This document shows, one piece after another, positions 7,339 through 15,993 of a stretch of DNA of 49,053 nt; the stretch's first letter is position 1; each line of letters begins with the position of its first letter. The DNA is from Bacillota bacterium. GTDB taxonomy: Bacteria; Bacillota; Clostridia; Acetivibrionales; DSM-1351. The translations under genes were made by a program, and so were the position numbers. The notes under the pieces were generated by a model, which was given only the letters and a program-made list of their open reading frames with translations, was not told the origin of the DNA and ran no database searches. The DNA lies in contig JAEWSZ010000235.1 of the NCBI GenBank assembly GCA_023397905.1, positions 1 through 49,053 of the forward strand, in the 5' to 3' direction.

Positions 7339-8824
7339 TGAGCAGCAGCCTCCCATCCTGCGGCTGGTTGTAATAACTGAGCCATTGCTTTGTATTTTCG
7401 GGTTTATCAAATATATACAGATCGGACATGTTTTCGCCCAAACCTGTCTCATTGAGCGTGGAAAACAGTGACATCTGTCCGGGAACGGTCTTTCTGCCCT
7501 GGGGGAGCAGTCTGGCGGAAACCAGAGAGTCCTTCACTATATGCTCATTCTGGCTGTAGCTGTCATAGGTCCTGCCCTGACAGGTTATAAAATGTCCGGC
7601 CCGTTTTAAGACAACGCCTATTTTTTTCAGACTGTCAAAGTTTAATCTCCCGGCCCTCCTGGCGGATATGATCCTTTTGGCCGACTGGACTCCTATACCG
7701 GGAACTCTCAGCAGCAGCTCATAATCCACGGTATTTACCTCTAACGGGAACAGATGAAGATTCCGCAAGGCCCAGTTTGCCTTGGGGTCCAGTTCGGGAT
7801 CAAAGTCGGGATTGCTTTTGCTCAGCAGTTCATCGGCTTCGAACCCATAAAATCTCAGCAGCCAGTCGGCCTGGTACAGCCTGTGCTCCCGGAGCAGGGG
7901 AGGTTTGAGAAGGGCCGGGAGCCGCGGATCGCTCAGGGTGGGAACATATGCGGAATAATAGACCCTTTTAAGTGAAAAACTGTTATACAGGGCTTCCGAA
8001 AGCTTCAGAATACTCAGATCTCTGTCGGGTGTAGCCCCCACAATGAGCTGGGTACTCTGCCCGGCCGGAACAAAATATTTTCCGGAGGCGGAGTTTCTGC
8101 GCGAAAAATCCTTTGCAGGAAGCTCCCCGGCCGGAAGCTCATTTGAAATGCCGTCCGGCAGCACCCTGCTTTTACCGCCGCTGTTTCCTCCTGGATACTT
8201 GTTCATGAACCTGTTTCTGTGCTCACGGCTTTCCAGGATGCCCTGGCTTATTTGCTGCATGGGCTTGAGAAGGGCTTTTTTCGGCTTCTGAGGGGCTAAT
8301 ACCTCAAGGCCCTTGTCGGAAGGCAGCTCTATATTTATACTCATCCTGTCGGCGTACAGGCCTGCCTCATGGATCAGCCTTTCATCGGCCCCGGGGATGG
8401 CTTTGATATGTATATAGCCATAAAAGCCGTGGTCGTTGCGCAGGCGCTTCACCACGCTGAGCATCAATTCCATGGTATGGCTCGGATTTTTCAGCACGGC
8501 GGAGCTGAGAAAAAGCCCTTCTATATAGTTTCTTCTATAAAAATTCATTGTGAGCTCCACTACCTCATCTGCGGTGAAGCTGGCCCTGGGAATGTCATTG
8601 GTGGCTCTGTTGGCGCAGTAGACGCAGTCATATATGCATTCGTTTGACAAAAGAACCTTCAACAGCGAAACGCACCTTCCGTCGTCGGACCAGGTGTGGC
8701 ATATGCCGCAGGCGTGGCTGTTTCCCACACCGCCCTGATTATTTCTGGTTCCCCCGCTGGAGGAACAGGATACGTCGTACTTCGCGGCATCGGCTAAGAT
8801 GCCCAGTTTTTCAAATAAATCCAT
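7322..8824 (-). CDS. Putative DNA modification/repair radical SAM protein
   Basis: 500 aa. Radical SAM cluster motif C-x3-C-x2-C at C63, C67, C70 (CIYDCVYC), preceded by further cysteines C39, C42 and C51 that may bind a second metal site. Residues 366-388 form a helix-hairpin-helix DNA-binding motif (LLLRVPGIGVQSAKRII). A conserved PAGQSTQLIVGATP follows a Gly/Ser/Pro/Arg-rich insert of about 45 residues (206-248) that looks like a lineage-specific linker. This family (TIGR03916 type) pairs with the downstream gene. It likely acts on nucleic acid, but the substrate is not known. Confidence 0.85.
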   Translation of the reverse strand: MDLFEKLGILADAAKYDVSCSSSGGTRNNQGGVGNSHACGICHTWSDDGRCVSLLKVLLSNECIYDCVYCANRATNDIPRASFTADEVVELTMNFYRRNYIEGLFLSSAVLKNPSHTMELMLSVVKRLRNDHGFYGYIHIKAIPGADERLIHEAGLYADRMSINIELPSDKGLEVLAPQKPKKALLKPMQQISQGILESREHRNRFMNKYPGGNSGGKSRVLPDGISNELPAGELPAKDFSRRNSASGKYFVPAGQSTQLIVGATPDRDLSILKLSEALYNSFSLKRVYYSAYVPTLSDPRLPALLKPPLLREHRLYQADWLLRFYGFEADELLSKSNPDFDPELDPKANWALRNLHLFPLEVNTVDYELLLRVPGIGVQSAKRIISARRAGRLNFDSLKKIGVVLKRAGHFITCQGRTYDSYSQNEHIVKDSLVSARLLPQGRKTVPGQMSLFSTLNETGLGENMSDLYIFDKPENTKQWLSYYNQPQDGRLLLSDIHL

Positions 8825-8932
8825 ATAAATTCACTCTCATCTGTAAAATGTGATTTCTATTTTTATTGTCTCCAAATCAACTCATGTGGATTATATCATA
8901 TTGCAAAACAAAAATCAAACATATGTTCGGAA

Positions 8933-9096
8933 TTGATATTTGTATGGCAAAGATATATAATACAATTTATCAGGCTTTTTTCCGGAAGACTTGTTACAGG
9001 CACCTTGTATAAGGCAGAGTCGGAAATGAAGATGGGCCTGAAGGACTTTAGTCAAAAACATGCACGGCCGCTGCTGCAAAGCAGACGGCAGGTGCA
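8933..9096 (+). promoter_or_regulatory. Promoter and structured leader of the ACT-PFL operon
   Basis: The 367-bp gap between the divergent radical SAM and ACT genes has TTGATA (8933-8938), 17 bp, TATAAT (8956-8961). The resulting leader is about 220 nt and contains a long bulged hairpin at 9061-9096 (TGCAC, GCCG, CTGC pairing with GCAG, CGGC, GTGCA) and a CCGGC/GCCGG dyad near 9161-9172. I see no gene in it and no known riboswitch. Confidence 0.6.
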
Positions 9097-9191
9097 ATAA
9101 AATAAATTTTAGCCCTTGTGCCAAAAAAAAGCGCCTGTAAAGCCGCTGGGGACAAGTTATCCGGCACGCCGGGCACACACGGAGGTAAAAG

Positions 9192-9461
9192 ATGAGAGCA
9201 GTCATAACTGTAATAGGAAAAGACAGAGTCGGAATTATAGCGGGTGTCAGTAAAATTATTGCGGAAAGCAATGTAAACATACTCGATATAACCCAGACCA
9301 TCCTGCAGGACGTATTCACCATGATAATGCTGGTGGACATATCAAAGAGCAGCATACCCTTTCCGGAGCTGGCCGACAGGCTGGATAAAAAGGGAATTGA
9401 CCTGGGCCTGAAAATACAGATCCAGCACGAAGATATTTTTAATTCCATGCATAGAATATGA
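9192..9461 (+). CDS. ACT-domain protein (UPF0237 type)
   Basis: 89 aa, a single ACT fold (VITVIGKDRVGIIAGVSKIIAE, then NVNILDITQT and FTMIMLVDI). Such stand-alone ACT proteins bind small ligands, often amino acids. CGGAGG precedes the ATG. It is followed after 11 bp by the PFL-family gene, a pairing widespread in anaerobes, so the two probably work together. Confidence 0.9.
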   Translation: MRAVITVIGKDRVGIIAGVSKIIAESNVNILDITQTILQDVFTMIMLVDISKSSIPFPELADRLDKKGIDLGLKIQIQHEDIFNSMHRI

Positions 9462-9472
9462 GGTGAAAGCTA

Positions 9473-10831
9473 ATGTTGGGTTCTTTTGAAGTATTTGAGA
9501 CAATTAAGATGATACAGGAGGAAAACCTTGATATCAGAACCATAACCATGGGTATTTCTCTCAGGGACTGCAGCCATCCCGATATAAATAAAGCCTGTGA
9601 CAGGGTATATGACAAAATAACGAGATATGCCGAAAAACTGGTAGCTACAGGAGAAAACATAGAAAAGGAATACGGGATACCCATAATAAACAAAAGGATA
9701 TCCGTCACTCCCATCGCGCTGGTAGCCGAAAGCTGTGAAAGCGATGAATATGTGAAATTTGCCCTGGCAATGGACCGGGCTGCTCAAACCGTTGGAGTAA
9801 ATTTCATCGGGGGATATTCAGCCCTGGTGCACAAGGGCTATACCAACGGGGACAAGAGGCTTATCGCCTCCATACCGGAAGCTTTGAGCTCCACCAGGCT
9901 TGTTTGCTCCTCCGTCAACGTGGCGTCCACAAAGGCGGGCATTAACATGGATGCCGTCGCCGAGATGGGAAGAACCGTGAAAAAGTGTGCCGAGCTGACC
10001 GCGGACAGCGGTGCGCTGGCCTGTGCCAAGCTGGTGGTATTTGCCAATGCGGTTGAAGATAACCCCTTCATGGCGGGAGCCTTCCATGGCATAGGCGAGC
10101 CCGAATGCGTAATAAACGTCGGCGTCAGCGGCCCCGGCGTTGTCAAATGCGCTCTTGAAAAGGTCCGCGGACAGGATTTCGGCACAGTGTCGGAAACCAT
10201 TAAAAAGACGGCCTTCAAAATAACCAGAATGGGACAGCTGGTGGCACAGGAAGCTTCCCGCAGGCTTCAGGTACCCTTTGGAATAGTTGACCTGTCACTT
10301 GCTCCGACCCCTGCAATCGGCGACAGCGTGGCGTATATCCTGGAGGAAATGGGTCTGGAGAAGTGCGGAACCCATGGCACCACGGCTGCGCTGGCGCTTT
10401 TGAACGACGCCGTTAAAAAAGGCGGGGTTATGGCCTCCTCATATGTCGGAGGTCTCAGCGGCGCATTCATACCGGTAAGCGAGGACGCAGGTATGATCGA
10501 CGCGGTGCTGGCAGGCTCCCTGTCGCTTGACAAGCTGGAAGCCATGACATGTGTATGCTCGGTGGGGCTGGATATGATAGTGATTCCCGGAGATACTTCA
10601 GCGGAAACTATTTCTGCCATTATTGCCGACGAGGCGGCCATCGGCGTAGTAAACACCAAGACGACCGCAGTCAGGATCATACCCGCACCGGGCAAAAAGG
10701 TAGGCGAGAAGGTTGAATTTGGGGGATTGCTGGGCTCCGGCCCCGTAATGAAGGTCAATCCCTTCGGAAGTGAGGAATTTATTAAAAGAGGCGGCAGGAT
10801 ACCGGCGCCGCTGCACAGCCTGAGAAATTAA
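9473..10831 (+). CDS. PFL-family protein (UPF0210/DUF711)
   Basis: 452 aa, full length. The family is related in fold to pyruvate formate-lyase/glycyl radical enzymes, but its reaction is not established. Typical segments seen: RTITMGISLRDC (18-29), FIGGYSALVHKG, the GISGPG-like NVGVSGPGVVKCAL, and LAPTPAIGDSVA near the middle. No obvious glycyl radical motif is near the C-terminus. It is co-transcribed with the ACT protein; GAGGTGAAAGC before the ATG supplies the ribosome site. Confidence 0.92.
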   Translation: MLGSFEVFETIKMIQEENLDIRTITMGISLRDCSHPDINKACDRVYDKITRYAEKLVATGENIEKEYGIPIINKRISVTPIALVAESCESDEYVKFALAMDRAAQTVGVNFIGGYSALVHKGYTNGDKRLIASIPEALSSTRLVCSSVNVASTKAGINMDAVAEMGRTVKKCAELTADSGALACAKLVVFANAVEDNPFMAGAFHGIGEPECVINVGVSGPGVVKCALEKVRGQDFGTVSETIKKTAFKITRMGQLVAQEASRRLQVPFGIVDLSLAPTPAIGDSVAYILEEMGLEKCGTHGTTAALALLNDAVKKGGVMASSYVGGLSGAFIPVSEDAGMIDAVLAGSLSLDKLEAMTCVCSVGLDMIVIPGDTSAETISAIIADEAAIGVVNTKTTAVRIIPAPGKKVGEKVEFGGLLGSGPVMKVNPFGSEEFIKRGGRIPAPLHSLRN

Positions 10832-10867
10832 TGCCACGGATTCTTTATAAACAGCAGTTCTTGAATC

Positions 10868-10908
10868 GCAAAAAGCTGGGGCTGGCTTGAAAAGCTTCAG
10901 CTTTTTGC
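10868..10908 (+). other. Hairpin after the PFL gene
   Basis: GCAAAAAGCTG (10868-10878) pairs perfectly with CAGCTTTTTGC (10898-10908) across a 19-nt loop. It has no T tail of its own, so it is a weak terminator candidate or processing site. Confidence 0.4.
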
Positions 10909-11023
10909 ATGCAAATATGCTCTTTCGTATTTACCGGCTGTAAATCAGTCCTTTTTCAGCTGCCGGAGTATAATATGGTGTTGAACAGTTTGTTGCGGAA
11001 TCGGCCGATGTAGGGGGTATCCT

Positions 11024-11416
11024 TTGAATAAAAAACCGCTTTGGATGAAAATTTCAATTATCGTTTTTCCGTTTATAGCTTTGGCTCTGGTCTATGTGTT
11101 TAAAGGCGCGCTGATTTCCCTGGGTTCTCATTTTCCTCAATGTCCCAGCGTTACCTTTTTGGATGTGTATTGTCCCGGCTGCGGAAATACCAGAAGCGTA
11201 CAGCACCTGCTGCAAGGGGATATTGCGGGTTCTGTGAGATTCAACCCCAGCCCTCTGTTCGGCGCCCTGATAGCTGCGCTTGCCTATGCGGAGCTGGTTA
11301 CGGCTGTATTCGGAAGGCATATAAAGCTGGTTCCCAGGAGCCGTAAGTTCTGGGTAGGCATAATAGTTGTTTTTTCGCTGTATTTCATAATAAGAAATTT
11401 TATACGGCCCTTTTAA
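11024..11416 (+). CDS. DUF2752 membrane protein
   Basis: 130 aa with three predicted membrane segments (about 10-30, 72-95, 108-126). The family hallmark CPGCGNTRSVQHLLQGD followed by FNPSP is present. Start is TTG at 11024, 7 bp after GGGGG. The role is unknown; the two cysteines of CPGCG suggest a redox or metal function but this is only inference. It stands alone. Confidence 0.85.
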   Translation: MNKKPLWMKISIIVFPFIALALVYVFKGALISLGSHFPQCPSVTFLDVYCPGCGNTRSVQHLLQGDIAGSVRFNPSPLFGALIAALAYAELVTAVFGRHIKLVPRSRKFWVGIIVVFSLYFIIRNFIRPF

Positions 11417-11436
11417 AAACATATCCCGTAAAATTC

Positions 11437-11491
11437 TTTACCAGAAATTTACCTTAAGTTAATTTTACCTTATTATCAAATTGCTTATAAT
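11437..11491 (+). promoter_or_regulatory. Promoter with 11-bp direct repeats
   Basis: TTTACC at 11437, TTTACC at 11448, TTAATT at 11459 and TTATTA at 11470 lie at an 11-bp period, followed by a good -10 TATAAT (11486-11491) and no good -35. This is the layout of promoters activated by OmpR/PhoB-family regulators and resembles Pho boxes (TTAACA-type repeats). The first repeat starts 49 bp before the -10. Confidence 0.55.
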
Positions 11492-11558
11492 AAAAGCAGG
11501 GAAAACGTTTGCTGACTCTTTCAGGCAGCGGGCAAATTGACAATAAGGGTGAAAATAA

Positions 11559-11618
11559 ATGGGTAAATTTATTGTTTCTATAAAATCAAAAAACATAAAT
11601 TATTTTTCCGAAAGGTAG
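11559..11618 (+). CDS. 19-codon small ORF ending inside a terminator
   Basis: An ATG with AAGGGTGA 8-9 bp upstream opens a 19-residue basic peptide (MGKFIVSIKSKNINYFSER). Its stop codon lies in the loop just after the first arm of the terminator at 11607-11648. It could be a leader peptide whose translation controls termination, or a free small protein on a 150-nt transcript. A preceding GCTGA..CAG(G) dyad at 11505-11535 adds structure. Confidence 0.4.
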   Translation: MGKFIVSIKSKNINYFSER

Positions 11619-11648
11619 TGTGACGATACATTTCCTTTCGGATTTTTT
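11607..11648 (+). terminator. Terminator in the glycosyltransferase upstream region
   Basis: TCCGAAAGG (11607-11615) pairs with CCTTTCGGA (11634-11642), loop 18 nt, followed by six T. It ends the transcript that carries the 19-codon ORF. Confidence 0.7.
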
Positions 11649-11662
11649 ATTTTCCGGGAAAG

Positions 11663-11690
11663 TTGAAAGAAACTTTAAAAAAATTATAAA
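11663..11690 (+). promoter_or_regulatory. Second promoter ahead of the glycosyltransferase
   Basis: TTGAAA (11663-11668), 16 bp, TATAAA (11685-11690). The leader that follows has the inverted repeat GCCCATG (11701-11707) / CATGGGC (11742-11748). Confidence 0.4.
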
Positions 11691-11704
11691 GGGGGACCGA
11701 GCCC

Positions 11705-11752
11705 ATGCCGGCTTTCATGATGTTTTGTGCGAGAGGCGGGTCATGGGCATAA
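11705..11752 (+). CDS. Possible 15-codon leader ORF
   Basis: ATG at 11705 preceded by AAGGGGG (9 bp away) opens MPAFMMFCARGGSWA and stops at 11752. The start codon and the last codons lie in the two arms of the GCCCATG/CATGGGC inverted repeat, so folding would hide the start. Confidence 0.3.
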   Translation: MPAFMMFCARGGSWA

Positions 11753-11807
11753 ATATGAAAATATAAACTTATGAAAAAAAGTTCCAATATGGAAAAGGGG
11801 GCGTTTT

Positions 11808-12971
11808 ATGAGAATTTTATATTTTACGGACACATATTTTCCGCAGATAAACGGGGTTACGAACACTCTTGATAAGCTGGTGAAATACCTGGACAAAACC
11901 GATCACAAATACCTGTTTTTTGCTCCTTACTATGAAAACAGCCCGGGCAATGTTAAAGAGCGGTATACCAGGCGTTTCAGGAGCATAAGCTTTCCTGCGT
12001 ATCCCGAGTGCCGGATTTCCATACCCTTCTATTCAAAGCTGTGCAGGATCGCCGATAAATTCAAGCCGGATGTCATCCATCTGATGACACCTATGGTTCT
12101 CGGGTTTACAGGCCTCAAATACGCACAGGAGAGAGGTATTCCGGTGGTATGCTCATACACTACGAATTTCAACACATATCTGAGGTATTACAAGCTTGAT
12201 TTCCTGAGCAATATAATATGGAGCTATTTCAAGTGGTTTCACAACTCCTGCGGCATAACCTTCTGCCCTTCCAGGGATGCAGTCCGGATTCTCCGGTCGA
12301 AAGAAATTTCCAACTTAAAAATAATGTCAAGGGGGATTGATACGGAAGCGTTCAATCCCGAACATAGAAGCGCTGAAATCAGGACAGAACTGGGAGGCGG
12401 AGGAAAAACCACTTTTTTATATGTGGGAAGAATTGCCCGGGAAAAGGATCTGGATATTCTGCTGGAAAGTATAAATCAGGTAAACGGCATATTTCCGGGC
12501 CGGGCTCAATTTGTAATCGCCGGAGACGGCCCCTATACGGCACAGCTGAAAAAAGCGGCGCCGGAAAATGTGGTATTTACAGGGTATATAAAGGGGGAGG
12601 CTCTGTGTGCCCTGTACGCCTCCTGTGATGTATTTGTTTTTCCGTCAAGTACGGAAACCTTTGGGAATGTGGTGCTGGAAGCCATGGCCTCAGGCCTTCC
12701 GGTGCTGGCGGTGAATTCGGGAGGAGTAAAGGACAGCATAATAGACGGCTACAACGGCTTTCTGTGTGAACCCAGGGATGTTGAAGGCTTCACCCGGCTG
12801 ATCTCAAAGCTTCTCCGGAATACGGAGCTCATACGTCGGATGGGCGTAAATGCAAGACAGTACACTCTGAGCAAAGCCTGGAACAGCATCTTTGACCGGC
12901 TCATTAACGATTATCAGACGCTTATGGCCAGGTTTAGCGCAAACAGGCAGTTACCTCATAAAGCAAGTTAA
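11808..12971 (+). CDS. GT4-family glycosyltransferase
   Basis: 387 aa. Retaining GT-B glycosyltransferase of the type that adds hexoses to lipid or polysaccharide acceptors; the N-terminus (RILYFTDTYFPQINGVTNTL) matches the group that includes alpha-mannosyl/glucosyl transferases acting on lipids. The donor-binding half has FLYVGRIAREKDLDILLES, FVIAGDGP, and the E-x7-E motif SSTETFGNVVLEAMASGLPVLA. GGGGG precedes the ATG. UDP-glucose dehydrogenase is the next gene after 168 bp, so the sugar donor could be UDP-glucose or UDP-glucuronate. Acceptor unknown. Confidence 0.9.
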   Translation: MRILYFTDTYFPQINGVTNTLDKLVKYLDKTDHKYLFFAPYYENSPGNVKERYTRRFRSISFPAYPECRISIPFYSKLCRIADKFKPDVIHLMTPMVLGFTGLKYAQERGIPVVCSYTTNFNTYLRYYKLDFLSNIIWSYFKWFHNSCGITFCPSRDAVRILRSKEISNLKIMSRGIDTEAFNPEHRSAEIRTELGGGGKTTFLYVGRIAREKDLDILLESINQVNGIFPGRAQFVIAGDGPYTAQLKKAAPENVVFTGYIKGEALCALYASCDVFVFPSSTETFGNVVLEAMASGLPVLAVNSGGVKDSIIDGYNGFLCEPRDVEGFTRLISKLLRNTELIRRMGVNARQYTLSKAWNSIFDRLINDYQTLMARFSANRQLPHKAS

Positions 12972-13139
12972 TGCGTTGTTAAAGCCGGGGATGTACTGCA
13001 AAATATAATTAAATACAATAAATGAGCGCATTGCAGGATTTGATTTTAGCTGTTGGCGAAGTATTTGTATTTCACATGTATTGAATTATTATTTTGCAGC
13101 ATACCCCAAATTTATATAAATAAAAAAGGGGGTATTGGG

Positions 13140-14492
13140 GTGAAGGTAGCAGTAATAGGAGGAACCGGATATGTGGGGCTTGTAACCGGAATAGGTCTTG
13201 CCATACACCGGCATCAGGTGGTCTGTGCGGATATTGACAGCGAAAGGGTAAGAGAACTCAACAGGGGAATCCTCCCCATTTATGAAGAAAATCTCGAGGA
13301 AATGCTGGAGGAAGCGCGGAAGACCAACCATATTTATTTTACTTCCTGCATCAGGGATGCCGTGGTCGGGGCCGAGGTGATAATCATGGCGGTGGGAACT
13401 CCCGAAAATAAAAACGGGGACGCGGACCTGACATATCTTCTGAGGGCCCTGAAGGAAGTTGCGCATTTTATCAGCGGCTATAAGGTGATCGCGATTAAAA
13501 GCACTGTCCCTGTGGGTACCTGCCGGATGGCGGCGGAGTTTGTAAAAGAAAATCTCAGGAAAGCCGGCTGTGATTTTGACGTGGTTTCAAATCCCGAATT
13601 TTTAAGGGAAGGAAGCGCGGTAAAGGATTTTATGTTTCCGGAGCGTATTGTAATAGGTGCGGACAGCGAAAGGGCGGCCATGACCATAAAGAAATTATAC
13701 GGCACCTTTAACGCCCCCGTGATAATCACAGACACAAAAAGCTCGGAACTGATAAAATATGCCTGTAATTCCTATCTGGCAACCAGAATATCCTTTATTA
13801 ACGAAATAGCGGAAATCTGCGAAAAAACCGGCACCGATATAAAGGCCGTAATTTCAGGGATGAAGCTGGACAAGAGGATAGGAGGGGCGTATCTGTCACC
13901 GGGGCCGGGGTTTGGAGGCCCGTGTCTTTCAAAGGACCTGAAATCTTTGATAAATTTTGCTTCAAGGGCGAATGCAGATGTGGGGCTGCTAAAGTCGGTA
14001 TTAGGGCGAAATGAGCTGCAGATCAAAAACATATTTGATAAAATTTTCAGCGTGTTTGACAGTTCCGGCAATAACAAAATTACCATACTCGGACTGAGCT
14101 TCAAGGCGGGGACCAATGATACGCGAAATTCCCCTGCCGTAGACCTGTTGGAGCTGCTGGCAGGCACCAAAAACAGAATTGCGGTTTATGACCCGGTGGT
14201 AAAAGCTCAGGATATGCCTCTTTTCAGCGAAAATGAGAATGTGGAATTTGCCGCCTCGTTAAGTGCTGCGGCAGAAGACTCGGATTGCCTTATTATAATG
14301 ACCGAATGGGAAGAATTCAGGTCGTTGAATCTGGAGGAAGCCTGCCGGAAAATGAGGACACATCTGATAATCGACACAAGAAACCTGTTAAACAGGTCCG
14401 AAGCCATAGAGGCCGGTTTCCAATACATAGGGTTAGGGACCGGCGAGCCATCCCGGGAAAGTTTGGAAGAAGAGCTTAAATGCATTGTATAA
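13140..14492 (+). CDS. UDP-glucose 6-dehydrogenase
   Basis: 450 aa from GTG 13140, preceded by AAAGGGGG; an upstream in-frame start at 13053 lacks a ribosome site and adds residues unlike the family. Oxidises UDP-glucose to UDP-glucuronate with NAD. Motifs: VIGGTGYVGL (5-14), AVGTPENKNGDADL (84-97), KSTVPVGT (120-127), NPEFLREGSAVKDF (151-164), and the catalytic cysteine C262 in GFGGPCLSKDL. TuaD of B. subtilis has this function in phosphate-free teichuronic acid, which fits the Pho-box-like repeats upstream of the preceding gene, but that link is inference. Confidence 0.93.
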   Translation: MKVAVIGGTGYVGLVTGIGLAIHRHQVVCADIDSERVRELNRGILPIYEENLEEMLEEARKTNHIYFTSCIRDAVVGAEVIIMAVGTPENKNGDADLTYLLRALKEVAHFISGYKVIAIKSTVPVGTCRMAAEFVKENLRKAGCDFDVVSNPEFLREGSAVKDFMFPERIVIGADSERAAMTIKKLYGTFNAPVIITDTKSSELIKYACNSYLATRISFINEIAEICEKTGTDIKAVISGMKLDKRIGGAYLSPGPGFGGPCLSKDLKSLINFASRANADVGLLKSVLGRNELQIKNIFDKIFSVFDSSGNNKITILGLSFKAGTNDTRNSPAVDLLELLAGTKNRIAVYDPVVKAQDMPLFSENENVEFAASLSAAAEDSDCLIIMTEWEEFRSLNLEEACRKMRTHLIIDTRNLLNRSEAIEAGFQYIGLGTGEPSRESLEEELKCIV

Positions 14493-14538
14493 ATGCTTAT
14501 ATCATGCTTGTATCAAAATCAAACAGGGGGATTAACCA

Positions 14539-15903
14539 ATGAAAAAATCTAAAAAAACTTTTGTTCTGGATACTAACGTTTTGCTTCACACTCCGTATGC
14601 ACTGTATTCCTTTGCCGACAATAACATCGTTATACCAGAAGTGGTCCTGGAGGAGCTTGATAAATTCAAAAAGGACAATTCCGAGCTGGGGGCCAACGCC
14701 AGGCATGTGGCGAGGACCATTGATGCGCTGAGAGAAAAGGGAAATCTGAACAAGGGGGTCAAACTGGACAATGGGGGCACCCTGCGCATTGAAATGAATT
14801 TTCACGATGTAAAGCTGCCCGAAAGCTGGGTGGGAACCGTGAACGACAACAGGATATTAAAGGTTTGCAAGGGCTTGCAGGAGGAGAGGGAAAAGGTATT
14901 TCTGATCACTAAGGACGTTTTTGCCAGAATAAAGGCCGACGTTCTGGGAATAGAGACACAGGATTTTTTTGCAGAACAGTCCCCTGTATTCGACGAGCAG
15001 TATAAGGGAAGGCTGGACGTGTATACCTCCGAGATACAATTGGAAGAGTTTTATAAAAATTCAAGGCTAAAGCAGGAGGATGTGTTCATTACCCACAGGG
15101 GATCGGGAGCAAATGAAAAAGTCGAACTTGTGGCAAACCAGTTTTTAATAATACACTCCTCCAGCAATGAAAAGCAAACCGCGCTGGGCCGTTTTGACGG
15201 AAAGGAAATAGTGCCGCTGAATTTCCTGCAGGAGCGTCCTTTTGGCGTCACGCCCAGAAATGCGGGACAGAAATTCATACAGGAAGCGCTGATGCTGGAT
15301 GCGGATAAAGCTCCGCTTGTGATAATAAAGGGGTCTGCGGGTACGGCAAAGACCTTTTATTCGCTGGCGGTGGGCCTGCATAAGCTTATAAGCGAACACA
15401 GCGGCTCATACAGAAAAATATTGGTCTGCCGGCCCAATGTGAAATTTGACGAGGATATAGGCTTTTTGCCGGGAACCGAACAGGAAAAGATCGCTCCGTT
15501 TCTAAGGCCCGTCATAGACAATGACGAAAACCTGCGCTATAGCAGTGAAAAAGAACTGAGAGACAAGATCGACGAGCTGTTTGACAGGAAGATAATCAAT
15601 ACGGAAGCCATAGCCTTTATAAGAGGCAGGTCCATCATTAAGCAGTGGATAATAATAGACGAAGCCCAGAACTTGACTCCGAAACAGGTCAAAGGCATAA
15701 TTACCCGCGCCGGAACCGGCACAAAGATAATATTGATAGGAGATCCGGAGCAGATAGACCATCCCTTCCTTGACATCAGGACCAACGGACTGAGCTTTGC
15801 GGCGGAGAAAATGAAGGGGAGCCCTCTATGCTATCAGATAACCCTGACCGACGAGGAATGTGAACGCTCCGACCTGGCCTATGAAGCCGCTAAGAGGATG
15901 TGA
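14539..15903 (+). CDS. PIN-domain / PhoH-type ATPase
   Basis: 454 aa. An N-terminal PIN nuclease-like domain (1-145, starting VLDTNVLLH with acidic D11, E39 and downstream acids) is fused to a PhoH P-loop ATPase. Walker A is GSAGTAKT (265-272), Walker B IIIDEAQN (371-378), and the motif GDPEQID follows. This is the YlaK/PhoH2 architecture, associated with RNA cleavage and unwinding. CAGGGGG precedes the ATG. A spaced TTAACA-repeat promoter lies right after it. Confidence 0.93.
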   Translation: MKKSKKTFVLDTNVLLHTPYALYSFADNNIVIPEVVLEELDKFKKDNSELGANARHVARTIDALREKGNLNKGVKLDNGGTLRIEMNFHDVKLPESWVGTVNDNRILKVCKGLQEEREKVFLITKDVFARIKADVLGIETQDFFAEQSPVFDEQYKGRLDVYTSEIQLEEFYKNSRLKQEDVFITHRGSGANEKVELVANQFLIIHSSSNEKQTALGRFDGKEIVPLNFLQERPFGVTPRNAGQKFIQEALMLDADKAPLVIIKGSAGTAKTFYSLAVGLHKLISEHSGSYRKILVCRPNVKFDEDIGFLPGTEQEKIAPFLRPVIDNDENLRYSSEKELRDKIDELFDRKIINTEAIAFIRGRSIIKQWIIIDEAQNLTPKQVKGIITRAGTGTKIILIGDPEQIDHPFLDIRTNGLSFAAEKMKGSPLCYQITLTDEECERSDLAYEAAKRM

Positions 15904-15932
15904 AAACCATACTCGTACCGGCAAACGAAAAA

Positions 15933-15987
15933 TTAACCAAGCTTTAACACGAATTAAATGGTAATGTGTCGAATATTGGTCTATACT
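15933..15987 (+). promoter_or_regulatory. Pho-box-like promoter
   Basis: TTAACC (15933), TTAACA (15944) and TTAAAT (15954) are spaced 11 and 10 bp, followed by a -10 TATACT (15982-15987) without a usable -35. The first repeat starts exactly 49 bp before the -10. The -10 overlaps two small palindromes (GTCTA..TAGAC and ACTGT..ACAGT). Confidence 0.55.
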
Positions 15988-15993
15988 GTAGAC

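Noticed and set aside
9141..9180. CCGCTGGGG in the ACT-PFL leader resembles the 3' core of the ZTP (pfl) riboswitch.
   Set aside because: I could not find the matching 5' domain or pseudoknot partner, and the downstream genes are not purine or folate genes.
10267..10758. A 163-codon - strand frame inside the PFL gene.
   Set aside because: Ala/Ser/Thr/Pro-rich shadow of a high-GC coding frame with no ribosome site.
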